DNA from: Lachnospiraceae oral taxon 107 str. F0167
GTDB taxonomy: Bacteria; Bacillota; Clostridia; Lachnospirales; Lachnospiraceae
Reading direction: 5' to 3'
Length of the DNA: 64,000 nucleotides
Assembly (NCBI GenBank): GCA_000209465.1
Contig: GL890583.1
Span: 665,606 to 729,605 of the forward strand
Position numbers and translations under genes: made by a program. Below, piece by piece: positions 8,695 through 17,786 of this stretch. Below the pieces are notes generated by a model. That model made no database searches. It was not told the DNA's origin and saw nothing but the letters and a program-made list of their open reading frames with translations. Within the stretch, counting starts at the first letter, position 1. The number at the start of each line of letters is the position of its first letter.

Positions 8695-9552
8695 CTATCC
8701 TCCCATACTTGCAGATGAAATGCCTTTTTTCAAGCTTCCGTTCACAATAATACAATGTCCTGCAAAAATATCGTCATCATTAAAACATGCTGTAAACGAA
8801 CCTCCGGATGTCATAGAAATTGACCGGAGAGTAATTCTTTTTGCAAAACTTTCTTCTGTGATTTTCAAGGCTTCTTCCTCAGATTCACACCAATCTCTTG
8901 CAAGATCTGTGAGCTTTATGGCTGCAAATGTTCTCATGTCAGTATCCCATCTTTTACTGTCACTAAGCATTTCTTTCATAGCTTTTCTTGCCTTTGTGAT
9001 TCCCGATTTATTGTCTTTATCGACATCCAATGAAATATCAACATTTTTATTGTTCCAGAGTATATGTCCTTCAAAACTTTTTATTTTTTTATCATATACC
9101 GGTTCACCCAATATATCATCACCTATGATTACAGGCTTTTTATATTCAGTGAGAATTTCTTCAAGCTCCGGATTTTTTACATCTTTTTCTATTACAGACA
9201 CAAGAAGAAAATCAAGTCTTTTTATCATAATCTCCGGCAATTCCTCAGGCAGCTTCTTACGCACCTTCAAATGATAAATAGCTTCATCATCAAATTCCGG
9301 TATCAAATGATTTTCATACTCTTTTTCACTTGCGGCAAACACGAAACGGCACTCTTCTTTATGTAGCTCTCCTGTTTCCAAACTTATAAAAGCCAAGCAG
9401 CAAATTGCTACTTCCCAAAAACCGTTCCTCTTACTTGTGACATCACCTTCATGTCTAAGTACAAGAATTTCCTGCTCTTTTTTATAAAAAGAATTTTCCC
9501 ATTCCTCCTTAGTCATTTGGTTTCTTTTTCTCATATAATCAATGAGTTCCAT
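8695..9552 (-). CDS. DUF2262 domain protein
   Basis: 285 residues, soluble, acidic. The C-terminal half from about residue 155 (FEGHILWNNKNVDISLDVD) through KAMKEML, DLARDWC and the terminal GHCIIVNGSLKKGISSASMGG matches the layout of DUF2262, a domain of unknown function found in bacterial proteins, some of them carrying ankyrin repeats and many in immunity-type neighbourhoods. The N-terminal 140 residues form a separate unrecognised region. It sits six bases after the next upstream gene. Confidence 0.75.
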   Translation of the reverse strand: MELIDYMRKRNQMTKEEWENSFYKKEQEILVLRHEGDVTSKRNGFWEVAICCLAFISLETGELHKEECRFVFAASEKEYENHLIPEFDDEAIYHLKVRKKLPEELPEIMIKRLDFLLVSVIEKDVKNPELEEILTEYKKPVIIGDDILGEPVYDKKIKSFEGHILWNNKNVDISLDVDKDNKSGITKARKAMKEMLSDSKRWDTDMRTFAAIKLTDLARDWCESEEEALKITEESFAKRITLRSISMTSGGSFTACFNDDDIFAGHCIIVNGSLKKGISSASMGG

Positions 9553-9557
9553 TAAGA

Positions 9558-10109
9558 TTAACCCCCTACGAGTTCTGATAATTCATTATCGCTCAGCTCA
9601 CCGTCAGTATATAACTTTTCAAGCAAATTTTCATCAAAATCTATTTCATAATAGTCTGTTACAAATTCCTTGAAGTCATCATATGTTTCACATATATATC
9701 CCAACATCCATTTACTTCCGTCATCATCAGACAATTTATTTTGATGAATTTTACCGTCATACCAAATGAAAAATGTTGTTTCATCTATTTCCCGGTCATC
9801 AAAGAGCGAAACATATTTTTCATCAACACCATCATATATCTTTTCAATAACACTTCTATCAAATTTTTCCTTAGCAAACTGACTCAAACTGCTTTCATGT
9901 GAAAATCCCTTTATTAAAACAGCATCCTCTGTAAAAAACACATATAGCGAATCACCTGAACCATTGTCTATAAGATATCTTAAATAACTTTCACTTTCTT
10001 CTTTGGTTATTATTCTAAGGTACTCCTCCGAAGGATCAGTCAAGGCATTGTCAAGAAAATATAACGCCTCAAGTCCGCTTCGCATATTACCCCAATCCAT
10101 AAATTTCAT
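9558..10109 (-). CDS. Uncharacterised acidic 183-residue protein
   Basis: I do not recognise a named family. The protein is strongly acidic, soluble and lacks cysteine apart from one in GYICETYDDF. Notable stretches are MDWGNMRSGLEALYFLDN at the N-terminus, GSGDSLYVFFTEDAVLIKGF in the middle and FFIWYDGKIHQN. The composition and size resemble other single-domain immunity proteins. It lies in the same tightly spaced minus-strand run; a 50-base gap separates it from the 47-residue ORF upstream. Confidence 0.65.
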   Translation of the reverse strand: MKFMDWGNMRSGLEALYFLDNALTDPSEEYLRIITKEESESYLRYLIDNGSGDSLYVFFTEDAVLIKGFSHESSLSQFAKEKFDRSVIEKIYDGVDEKYVSLFDDREIDETTFFIWYDGKIHQNKLSDDDGSKWMLGYICETYDDFKEFVTDYYEIDFDENLLEKLYTDGELSDNELSELVGG

Positions 10110-10159
10110 TCCATACTCCTATTTATAATCAGTTTTTTTATATCTTCCGTAAACATATC

Positions 10160-10303
10160 CTAAAATACTTTTGTACTTCCCTTATCAAATTCCCAATCCC
10201 TATCCTTTAGTGTCGGTATCTTTTCAGACAGTATCTCCTTAAACTCAAATATATTGTCAGAAAAATACTTACAAGCTTTTTCAAAAATTTCCAAATTTTC
10301 CAT
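10160..10303 (-). CDS. 47-residue ORF, possibly a gene remnant
   Basis: A short frame starting MENLEIFEKACKYFSDNIFE and ending KDRDWEFDKGSTKVF, with AAGGAAT eight bases before the ATG. Codon use resembles its neighbours. It may be a real small protein or the surviving N-terminal part of a longer immunity-type gene, because the N-terminus reads like the start of a helical domain and then stops abruptly. Nothing beyond position and ribosome binding site supports a function. Confidence 0.45.
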   Translation of the reverse strand: MENLEIFEKACKYFSDNIFEFKEILSEKIPTLKDRDWEFDKGSTKVF

Positions 10304-10357
10304 TTTGATTATTCCTTATATGATATTAAATCTGCTCTAATCTCACAATCAAAAATA

Positions 10358-11078
<721 letters not shown>

Positions 11079-11095
11079 TTTTACTTCTCATTCCT

Positions 11096-11431
11096 TTACA
11101 TATCATCATAATGTTCTTTTGCATACTCTATAAATTTATATATATCTGAGGATAATTTCTCCATTTCAAGCGAACCAAGTGTACCTAAATCATTTTTATA
11201 TATGGTATCGTCCGAGTCCTTTTTTATAAAGAAAGCCAAATCTCCATCTTGACCTATCATAAAAAATTCAGGCTCATATTCGAAAACTTCATATGTCAGA
11301 TTTCTTTCCGGCAAATCTTCTTCTTCATAAAGTATCACACCTGTATTTTCTATTGAAAATCCGTCACTTCCCTTTATTTCCTTTAAAAACTTTTCATAGA
11401 TTTTTGGAAGTTTAAAATTTATATTATCCAT
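11096..11431 (-). CDS. SMI1/KNR4 (SUKH) family protein
   Basis: 111 residues. The order KLPKIYEKFLKEIKGSDGF, then YEEEDLPERN, then PEFFMIGQDGDLAFFIKK and a C-terminal amphipathic helix is the SUKH (Smi1/Knr4) fold signature, with the helix-Gly-Asp-x-x-hydrophobic strand pattern. Bacterial SUKH proteins are best known as immunity proteins to polymorphic nuclease toxins (established for the superfamily). No cognate toxin is adjacent. The start has AGGAG seven bases upstream. Confidence 0.87.
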   Translation of the reverse strand: MDNINFKLPKIYEKFLKEIKGSDGFSIENTGVILYEEEDLPERNLTYEVFEYEPEFFMIGQDGDLAFFIKKDSDDTIYKNDLGTLGSLEMEKLSSDIYKFIEYAKEHYDDM

Positions 11432-11477
11432 AGTATCTCCTGATTTTTTATACTGTTTTGTAGTTTAATTATAATTT

Positions 11478-11795
11478 CTATTCCAACCTTTCATCAAAAT
11501 CAATTCCAATATTGGGCCACTTTTTTAAAAATATCCAATTCCTGTCTGTTATTACTTTAAGTATATCTGTATCAAACTTCCTTATTTCTTCTATATTTCT
11601 TATCTCACCGCTGTAAACCGTACTTTCTTTATAAGAAATAAATACTCTCATATAGTCTTCATAACATGATAAAGACGCCCTTATTTTAAAATCATCTTTT
11701 TCATATGAGTAACTGCAAATCCCCGCCTCTTTTTCAAAAAGATAAGTCGGCTCACTTTCAAAAAATTCAAAAAAATCAAGTTCTTCATATTTCAT
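11478..11795 (-). CDS. Uncharacterised 105-residue protein, first gene of the immunity-like cluster
   Basis: A small soluble protein starting MKYEELDFFEFFESEPTYLF and ending WPNIGIDFDERLE, rich in aromatic and acidic residues. I do not recognise the family. The ATG at 11795 lies ten bases from GGAG; a GTG at 11801 is the alternative start. It is the promoter-proximal gene of the fourteen-ORF run. The 80 bases upstream, between it and the codY terminator, are AT-rich but hold no convincing -35/-10 pair. Confidence 0.65.
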   Translation of the reverse strand: MKYEELDFFEFFESEPTYLFEKEAGICSYSYEKDDFKIRASLSCYEDYMRVFISYKESTVYSGEIRNIEEIRKFDTDILKVITDRNWIFLKKWPNIGIDFDERLE

Positions 11796-11874
11796 ATACA
11801 CTACACTCCTAATCTGTTATTCTATACTTATTTTAATATATCAACCATATACAATCCGTAGCTATTGTACTTTT

Positions 11875-11903
11875 TACGAAAAAAGGACCGGCATTGCCGG
11901 TCC
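11875..11903 (-). terminator. Rho-independent terminator of codY
   Basis: GGACCGGCA/TGCCGGTCC inverted repeat at 11885-11903, followed on the minus strand by TTTTTTCG. It lies just after the codY stop and isolates codY from the immunity-like cluster. Confidence 0.9.
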
Positions 11904-11912
11904 CTTATATGT

Positions 11913-12704
11913 TTACTTTAAATTGATACCTTGATCCTTCTTGATTTCTTCCAGTTCTGCAAATACTACATCATTTATTACCTTGATGTAGGTACCCTTC
12001 ATGCCTGATGACCTGCTCTCTATTACTCCTGCACTTTCAAATTTTCTAAGTGCATTTACTATTACCGATCTGGTAATTCCTACTCTGTCAGCTATCTTAC
12101 TTGCTACAAGCACACCCTCATTTCCGTTTAATTCATCGAAGATATGTATTATAGCTTCCAGTTCTGAAAAGCTAAGTGTGGATATTGCAGATTTTACAAT
12201 TGCAATCTTTCTGTTCTCCTCTGCATTCTCCTCATTTACACTTCTCATCATTTCAAGTCCTACTACTGTTGTACCATACTCACTTAATATTATGTCATCT
12301 ATATCAAAGCCATTTTCCTCTTTGTAAATAAATACAGTACCAAGTCTTGAACCTGCAATATCAATCGGGCTTATAATAGCCTGAAATCTATTGACATTTT
12401 TCTCGTCAAACCCCAGTGTTGCCAGATTAACATTCTCTTTAGTGGACAATATTGAGAGTAGTCTTTCATTAAGCATTTCATCTATAAATCCTCCGACCTT
12501 ATCCGCGATAAGCTCCGTGATTTCAGATGTGCCCTTATGTGTTCCAACTCCTAATACCTTCCCCTTTTTACTAATAACAAGACTATTTGCCTCCAGTATT
12601 TCTGATAATACATCACAAATATCATTAAATACTACTTTCTGTGAATTATTATTGTGTAATAACTTGTTAATCTTTCTAGTCTTATCCAATAATTGTACAC
12701 TCAT
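11913..12704 (-). CDS. codY: GTP- and branched-chain-amino-acid-sensing global repressor CodY
   Basis: 263 residues, the family's usual length. The N-terminal GAF-like ligand-binding domain covers about residues 1-155 and binds isoleucine/leucine/valine, with GTP as a second effector in the family. The C-terminal winged helix-turn-helix includes VASKIADRVGITRSVIVNALRK (about 203-224), nearly invariant in CodY. When ligand-bound, CodY represses nitrogen, peptide-transport and branched-chain amino-acid genes; the oligopeptide transporter and ilvE in this window are plausible targets, but I found no convincing CodY box. It is monocistronic, with its own promoter and terminator. Confidence 0.96.
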   Translation of the reverse strand: MSVQLLDKTRKINKLLHNNNSQKVVFNDICDVLSEILEANSLVISKKGKVLGVGTHKGTSEITELIADKVGGFIDEMLNERLLSILSTKENVNLATLGFDEKNVNRFQAIISPIDIAGSRLGTVFIYKEENGFDIDDIILSEYGTTVVGLEMMRSVNEENAEENRKIAIVKSAISTLSFSELEAIIHIFDELNGNEGVLVASKIADRVGITRSVIVNALRKFESAGVIESRSSGMKGTYIKVINDVVFAELEEIKKDQGINLK

Positions 12705-12758
12705 TCAAGAAAACCTCCCCTTAGAAAACAACGTATTTTCAATAAAGCTCACATCTAA

Positions 12759-12787
12759 ATTTTAGCACAATTTGAATAAATGTACAA
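12759..12787 (-). promoter_or_regulatory. Promoter of codY
   Basis: Minus-strand TTGTAC at 12782-12787 and TAAAAT at 12759-12764, spaced by 17 bases, 55 bases upstream of the codY start codon, which itself has a strong AGGGGAGG ribosome binding site. Confidence 0.75.
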
Positions 12788-12921
12788 CTTTTTTATCTTA
12801 TATTTAATATTATTTACTTATCTAATCAAGCTAAATCTAAATAACACATTATTTTCATTTAGCACTTCTTGTAAAATATCTGATTAATTCTAATAAAATT
12901 ATATATAATCTGATAACAACA

Positions 12922-12951
12922 AAATAAAAGGCAAAGTTTTCACTTTGCCTT
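12922..12951 (-). terminator. Terminator after nagA
   Basis: Stem AAGGCAAAG/CTTTGCCTT at 12928-12951 followed on the minus strand by TTTTATTTTG. It lies eight bases past the nagA stop. Confidence 0.85.
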
Positions 12952-12958
12952 AAACAAT

Positions 12959-14110
12959 TTATAGTTCACTATATATCTCTTTACCATGCACATATACTGC
13001 TTTGATATTTAATGACTTGTCCATTAAAACCAAATCAGCGTATTTTCCGTCTTCAATACTTCCTACTTTATCATATATACCGATTTGTTTTGCAGGATTT
13101 ATAGTAGCGGCTGCTATAGCGTCCTCAAGTCTGATATGCATATCCTGTACCGCTCTCTTCATACATTCAAAAAGATTTGTAACAGAACCTGCTATAGTTC
13201 CGTCATCAAGTACCGCCTTCCTTCCGGTAACAAATACCTTTTGACCTCCAAGTGTATACTCGCCGTCACTAAGTCCACATGCTCTCATACTGTCACTTAT
13301 AAGTATAACTCTCTCATCTCCAAACATCTTAAATGTAGCTCTCACTACAGCCGGATGAATATGTATACCGTCACAAATAAGCTCTACACATACCCTGTCA
13401 TTGTCAATAGCGGCACCGATTACTCCCGGTTCTCTATGTGTAAAGGGAGGCATTGCATTGTACAGATGTGTTACATGTGATGCACCCTCTTCAAAAGCCT
13501 TTGTAGCTATATCATAATTTGCCATAGTATGTGCTATGGATACAATAACCTTATCTTTTACACCTGCTATAAAGTCCATAGCACCCTCACCCTCAGGAGC
13601 AATATCTACAAGCTTTATAAGATTACCCGACAGCTCATTTAATTCATTAAAAAAATCCACATCTGTGTTTAATATATACTTTGATGACTGGGCTCCCTTT
13701 TTTGCCTCACTGATAAAAGGACCTTCCATATTTATACCAACAAGCTTGGCACCTGTATCACCGGTATATGCTGCGGCTTTTTTCATGATTTCTTTCAACT
13801 CATCTTTGGAAATAGTCATGGTAGCAGGGCATATACTTGTTACTCCCACTTTAGCTTCATACTCTGCTATATTTTTTATGGTGTCTTCCTTTGCATCACA
13901 AAAATCATCACCCATACAACCGTGAAAATGTATATCTATAAGTCCCGGTATCGCATAAAGCCCTGTAGCATCCACCTGCTTTTTATCATTTTCCGATGCA
14001 AACCCGAGATTCATAAATGATGACTCTACAAACTTTTCTCCGGAAATATTTATCTCTCTGTTTCTGAATACTCTATCCGGATCAAATACTATCGCATTTT
14101 TTATAAGCAT
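12959..14110 (-). CDS. nagA: N-acetylglucosamine-6-phosphate deacetylase
   Basis: NagA removes acetate from GlcNAc-6-phosphate in amino-sugar catabolism and cell-wall recycling. The 383-residue amidohydrolase shows the metal-binding motif IDIHFHG (about residue 58), the catalytic-metal NMEGPF stretch (about 124), SIAHT and HLYNAMPPF (about 190-222), and the catalytic Asp in ISDSMRA (about 272). It overlaps nagB by ten bases, so GlcNAc-6-P is deacetylated and then deaminated by coupled products. It is the last gene of the alaS-nagB-nagA unit and ends at a hairpin. Confidence 0.95.
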   Translation of the reverse strand: MLIKNAIVFDPDRVFRNREINISGEKFVESSFMNLGFASENDKKQVDATGLYAIPGLIDIHFHGCMGDDFCDAKEDTIKNIAEYEAKVGVTSICPATMTISKDELKEIMKKAAAYTGDTGAKLVGINMEGPFISEAKKGAQSSKYILNTDVDFFNELNELSGNLIKLVDIAPEGEGAMDFIAGVKDKVIVSIAHTMANYDIATKAFEEGASHVTHLYNAMPPFTHREPGVIGAAIDNDRVCVELICDGIHIHPAVVRATFKMFGDERVILISDSMRACGLSDGEYTLGGQKVFVTGRKAVLDDGTIAGSVTNLFECMKRAVQDMHIRLEDAIAAATINPAKQIGIYDKVGSIEDGKYADLVLMDKSLNIKAVYVHGKEIYSEL

Positions 14111-14826
14111 GATAAAGCCTCCGCATCACCTATAAGAATAAAGTCATTGTGCAATTGTAGTATGGATGCAGGTACCTTAGGCGTGATAGGTCCAAAGAAT
14201 GCTTCTTTCACTATATCCGCCTTTCCCTTACCGCTTACAATCATAAGTACACGCTTTGCTCTCATAATACTTCCGATTCCCATTGTATAAGCCTGTTTCG
14301 GAACATCATCTGCGCTTGCAAAAAATCTCTTATTTGCTTCAATTGTACTCTCTGTCAAATCCACAACATGAGTCTTATCAATAAATTCATCACATGGCTC
14401 GTTAAAGCCTATATGTCCGTTATTTCCAAGTCCCAGAAGCTGTAAATCTATACCACCGTGATTTTTTATGATATTTTCATAATCCTGACCTGCCTTTATT
14501 GCATCCGGCTCCATACCGTCAGGTACCTTTGTATTATTTTTATTTATGTTTATATGGTCAAAAAGATGTGAATGCATAAAATAATAATAACTTTGATCAT
14601 TATCTCTTGTAAGCCCTCTGTACTCATCAAGATTTACAGTCTTTATTTTACTGAAATCAAGTCTGCCTGCCTCATATCTTCTTACAAGCTCTTCATAAGT
14701 TCCGATAGGTGTTGAGCCTGTAGCCAGTCCAAGTACGGCATCAGGCTTTAAAAGCACTTGTGCTCCTATTACATCTGCCGCCATTTCACTCATTTCTTTA
14801 TAATCTTTTGCACATATAATTCGCAT
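14101..14826 (-). CDS. nagB: Glucosamine-6-phosphate deaminase
   Basis: NagB converts glucosamine-6-phosphate to fructose-6-phosphate and ammonia, feeding amino sugars into glycolysis. The 241-residue protein carries the family blocks LGLATGSTPIGTY (phosphate binding, about 33-45), TVNLDEYRGL with the catalytic Asp (about 64-73), LLGLGNNGHIGFNEP (about 128-143, including the catalytic Asn/His region) and MGIGSIM. It follows alaS by 12 bases and overlaps nagA by ten. No NagR or PTS gene is visible nearby. Confidence 0.95.
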   Translation of the reverse strand: MRIICAKDYKEMSEMAADVIGAQVLLKPDAVLGLATGSTPIGTYEELVRRYEAGRLDFSKIKTVNLDEYRGLTRDNDQSYYYFMHSHLFDHININKNNTKVPDGMEPDAIKAGQDYENIIKNHGGIDLQLLGLGNNGHIGFNEPCDEFIDKTHVVDLTESTIEANKRFFASADDVPKQAYTMGIGSIMRAKRVLMIVSGKGKADIVKEAFFGPITPKVPASILQLHNDFILIGDAEALSCL

Positions 14827-14838
14827 AATATTTTCCCC

Positions 14839-17496
14839 CTATGCTAACTGTGATTTAAACTCTTCCTTTGCCTTATCAAGGGCATCCTTGATACCTGCAG
14901 GATTCTTTCCACCTGCCTGAGCGATATTCGGTCTACCACCGCCGCCTCCACCTACAAGTGTAGCAATGGCTTTGATAATATTTCCGGCATGTGCCCCTGC
15001 TTTAAGAGCATTATCTCCTGCCATACATAAGAGATTAACCTTGCCGTCCACATCTGATGCAAGAACAACCATGCCGTCATCCACATCATTCTTAAGCTTA
15101 TCTCCAAGGTTTCTAAGTTCATTCATCTCAACTCCGCTTACCTGCATTGCGATGAACTTAACTCCGTTTATTGTTTCAATATTTTCCGCACTGTCTCCAA
15201 GTGCCTCACTTGCAAGCTTTGCTTTAAGCTTCTCATTCTCCGACTTAAGAGTTTTCATTTCATCAAGCAAACTCTCAGCCTTTGTAATAAGCTCGGCTTC
15301 ACCTGTTTTTAAGAGTTCAGCCATTTTTTGCATTCTGCTCTCTATATCCTGATAGAATTCGATAACACCTTCACCTGTGAGTGCTTCTATTCTTCTAACA
15401 CCTGCTGCAATACCGTTTTCTGAAAGAACCTTAAAAAGCTTAATATCTGCTGTATTATGTACATGAGTACCACCGCAAAGCTCCTTTGAAAAATCTCCCA
15501 TGCTGACAACTCTTACATCACCCCGGTATTTTTCACCAAAGAGTGCCATTGCACCGCTCTTTTTAGCATCCTCCACATTCATCACATCAGTAACTACAGG
15601 AAGCGCCTTATTTATCTCAGCATTTACAATTTCCTCTACATTTGCAATTTCTTCCTTTGTAAGGCTCTTAAAATGTGTAAAGTCAAATCTAAGTCTGTCT
15701 GCAGCTACATAGCTTCCCGCCTGCTCTACATGGTTTCCAAGCACCTCTCTAAGTGCCTTATGTAAAAGGTGAGTTGCGGAGTGATTTGCCGCTGTTTTCT
15801 TCCTGTTATCGGCATCTACAACAGTCTCCACTGTATCACCAAGCTTAAACATGCCCTTAGTTACAAATCCTACATGTCCTATCTTATCACCTGAAAGCTT
15901 GATAACATCAACCACATTAAATACTGCATCATCTTTCTTTATAAGACCTATATCGGCATTTTGTCCACCCATGGTAGCATAAAATGAAGTCTTATCAAGA
16001 ATAATAGTACCATGATCACCTTCAGCTATAGCTTCGACTATCTCATCCTCTGTTGTAAGTGCTGTTATCTTTCCTGTATCCAAAAGACTGTCATAGCCCT
16101 CAAATACTGAGGTAAGCTTCGGATCAAGTGATTGATATATGGTAACATCCGCACCCATATAATTTGTAGCTTTTCTGGCTGCTCTTGCCTGGTTTCTCTG
16201 AGCCTCCATAGCCTTATTAAAGCCTGCCTCATCTACAGTAAAGCCCTTTTCTTCAATTATCTCCTTTGTGAGGTCAAGAGGGAAACCGTAAGTATCGTAC
16301 AGTCTGAATGCATCCTCACCGGAAATCACCTTTTCACCGCTCTTTGTAAGATTTTCCTCTATCTCTGAAAGAATTGAAAGTCCCTGATCTATGGTCTTAT
16401 CAAATTTGTTCTCTTCCTCGGTAAGAACCTTAAGAATCATCTCTTTTTTCTCTTCAAGTTCAGGATAGCCGTCCTTTGAGAGCTCTATTACCGTATTTGC
16501 AAGAGATGCAAGGAATGTATCCTTTATACCAAGCATTCTTCCATGTCTTGCCGCTCTTCTTAAGAGTCTTCTAAGTACATAACCTCTGCCTTCATTACTT
16601 GGCATAATGCCGTCTGAGATCATAAATGTGCATGATCTGATATGGTCTGTAATAAGACGAAGTGATATATCCTTCTTTGCATCCTCTTTATATGAGGTCT
16701 TTGCCAAAGCTGCCACTCGATCAAGCAGACTCTTTATTGTATCAACCTCAAAGATAGACTCTACATCCTGAAGTGCTACCGCAAGCCTTTCAAGTCCCAT
16801 ACCTGTATCTATATTCTTTTGTACAAGTTCTGTGTAATTACCCTTTCCGTCAGAGTTAAACTGTGAAAATACATTGTTCCAGACTTCCATATATCTGTCA
16901 CAATCACAGCCTACCGTACATGAAGGTTTTCCGCATCCGTACTTCTCACCTCTGTCATAATAAACTTCTGAGCAAGGTCCACAAGGTCCCTCTCCATGCT
17001 CCCAAAAGTTATCCTCTTTTCCGAACTTAAATATTCTCTCAGCCGGAATTCCTATTTCTTTATTCCAGATCTCAAATGCCTCATCATCCTCTAAATAGAC
17101 GGAAGGATAAAGTCTGTTTGCATCAAGACCTGCCACCTCTGTCAAAAACTCCCAGGTCCATGCTATTGCTTCATGCTTGAAATAATCTCCGAATGAGAAA
17201 TTTCCAAGCATTTCAAAAAATGTACCATGTCTTGCTGTCTTTCCTACATTCTCTATATCTCCTGTACGAATACATTTTTGACATGTACATACTCTTTTTC
17301 TTGGCGGTATTTCCTGTCCGGTAAAATATGGCTTAAGCGGTGCCATACCTGAGTTAATCAATAGTAGTGAATTATCATTATGAGGAACCAAAGAGAAGCT
17401 CTTCATTGACAGATGACCTTTCTCCTCAAAAAAATCAAGAAATTTTTTTCTTATCCGGTTTACCCCTTTTTCACTGTGTACACTTGTGTTGCTCAT
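14839..17496 (-). CDS. alaS: Alanyl-tRNA synthetase
   Basis: 885 residues, normal for bacterial AlaRS. It charges tRNA-Ala and edits Ser/Gly mischarging. In order: a class II catalytic core beginning RKKFLDFFEEKGH with NSGMAPLKPYFTG (motif 1/2 region), a Cys cluster CGKPSC...CDCD around 190-200, the editing domain with the zinc-binding HSATHLLH (about 566) and the downstream CGGTHV (about 664), and the C-terminal coiled-coil/DHHA1 domain with GGGGGGRPNIAQAGG near the end. A 39-residue membrane peptide gene lies seven bases upstream, and nagB follows. Confidence 0.97.
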   Translation of the reverse strand: MSNTSVHSEKGVNRIRKKFLDFFEEKGHLSMKSFSLVPHNDNSLLLINSGMAPLKPYFTGQEIPPRKRVCTCQKCIRTGDIENVGKTARHGTFFEMLGNFSFGDYFKHEAIAWTWEFLTEVAGLDANRLYPSVYLEDDEAFEIWNKEIGIPAERIFKFGKEDNFWEHGEGPCGPCSEVYYDRGEKYGCGKPSCTVGCDCDRYMEVWNNVFSQFNSDGKGNYTELVQKNIDTGMGLERLAVALQDVESIFEVDTIKSLLDRVAALAKTSYKEDAKKDISLRLITDHIRSCTFMISDGIMPSNEGRGYVLRRLLRRAARHGRMLGIKDTFLASLANTVIELSKDGYPELEEKKEMILKVLTEEENKFDKTIDQGLSILSEIEENLTKSGEKVISGEDAFRLYDTYGFPLDLTKEIIEEKGFTVDEAGFNKAMEAQRNQARAARKATNYMGADVTIYQSLDPKLTSVFEGYDSLLDTGKITALTTEDEIVEAIAEGDHGTIILDKTSFYATMGGQNADIGLIKKDDAVFNVVDVIKLSGDKIGHVGFVTKGMFKLGDTVETVVDADNRKKTAANHSATHLLHKALREVLGNHVEQAGSYVAADRLRFDFTHFKSLTKEEIANVEEIVNAEINKALPVVTDVMNVEDAKKSGAMALFGEKYRGDVRVVSMGDFSKELCGGTHVHNTADIKLFKVLSENGIAAGVRRIEALTGEGVIEFYQDIESRMQKMAELLKTGEAELITKAESLLDEMKTLKSENEKLKAKLASEALGDSAENIETINGVKFIAMQVSGVEMNELRNLGDKLKNDVDDGMVVLASDVDGKVNLLCMAGDNALKAGAHAGNIIKAIATLVGGGGGGRPNIAQAGGKNPAGIKDALDKAKEEFKSQLA

Positions 17497-17503
17497 ATAT
17501 CTG

Positions 17504-17623
17504 TTACTTTCCTTCTCTCATATCTCTTACTTTTTTGCCCAGCTTTATACCTATAAAAGCTAAAATCCCAAAAATAATAGCCTTAACTAAACTTCCTATA
17601 AATGATGATAACAAAATAGTCAT
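17504..17623 (-). CDS. 39-residue membrane peptide upstream of alaS
   Basis: A short ORF, MTILLSSFIGSLVKAIIFGI at its N-terminus, with one hydrophobic helix (about residues 8-27) followed by a basic tail (KLGKKVRDMREGK). GAGGTG lies six bases upstream of the ATG, and the stop is seven bases before the alaS start, so it heads the alaS-nagB-nagA unit. The helix-plus-positive-tail design fits a small inner-membrane protein. It might be a leader influencing alaS expression or an independent small protein; no alanine-codon run is present, which argues against a classic attenuator leader. Confidence 0.6.
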   Translation of the reverse strand: MTILLSSFIGSLVKAIIFGILAFIGIKLGKKVRDMREGK

Positions 17624-17681
17624 AATACACCTCACTTATTCTTAGGCAATGCCTTCTATTTTTTATAGACAAACTGTTTTT

Positions 17682-17710
17682 ATAATATCACAATCATTGT
17701 TAAAACTCAA
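17682..17710 (-). promoter_or_regulatory. Promoter of the alaS unit
   Basis: Minus-strand TTGAGT at 17705-17710, 17-base spacer, TATTAT at 17682-17687 preceded by TG one base upstream (extended -10). It is 59 bases upstream of the small membrane peptide gene. No T-box leader (a T-box specifier and antiterminator) is apparent in that short distance. Confidence 0.65.
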
Positions 17711-17735
17711 TGTCCATATTGTAATGGTAAAATAA

Positions 17736-17766
17736 TAAAAAAGCGATGCCCACATAAAGCATCGCC
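17736..17766 (-). terminator. Terminator after the giant surface protein
   Basis: Stem GCGATGC/GCATCGC at 17744-17766 with a TTTTTTATTATTTT tail on the minus strand, 20 bases past the stop codon. Confidence 0.85.
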
Positions 17767-17786
17767 TTCTTGAAAGTAAATATTTA

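Noticed and set aside
17624..17786. Possible T-box leader of alaS
   Set aside because: The distance between promoter and first start codon is about 60 bases, too short for a T-box specifier and antiterminator, and no T-box sequence was found.
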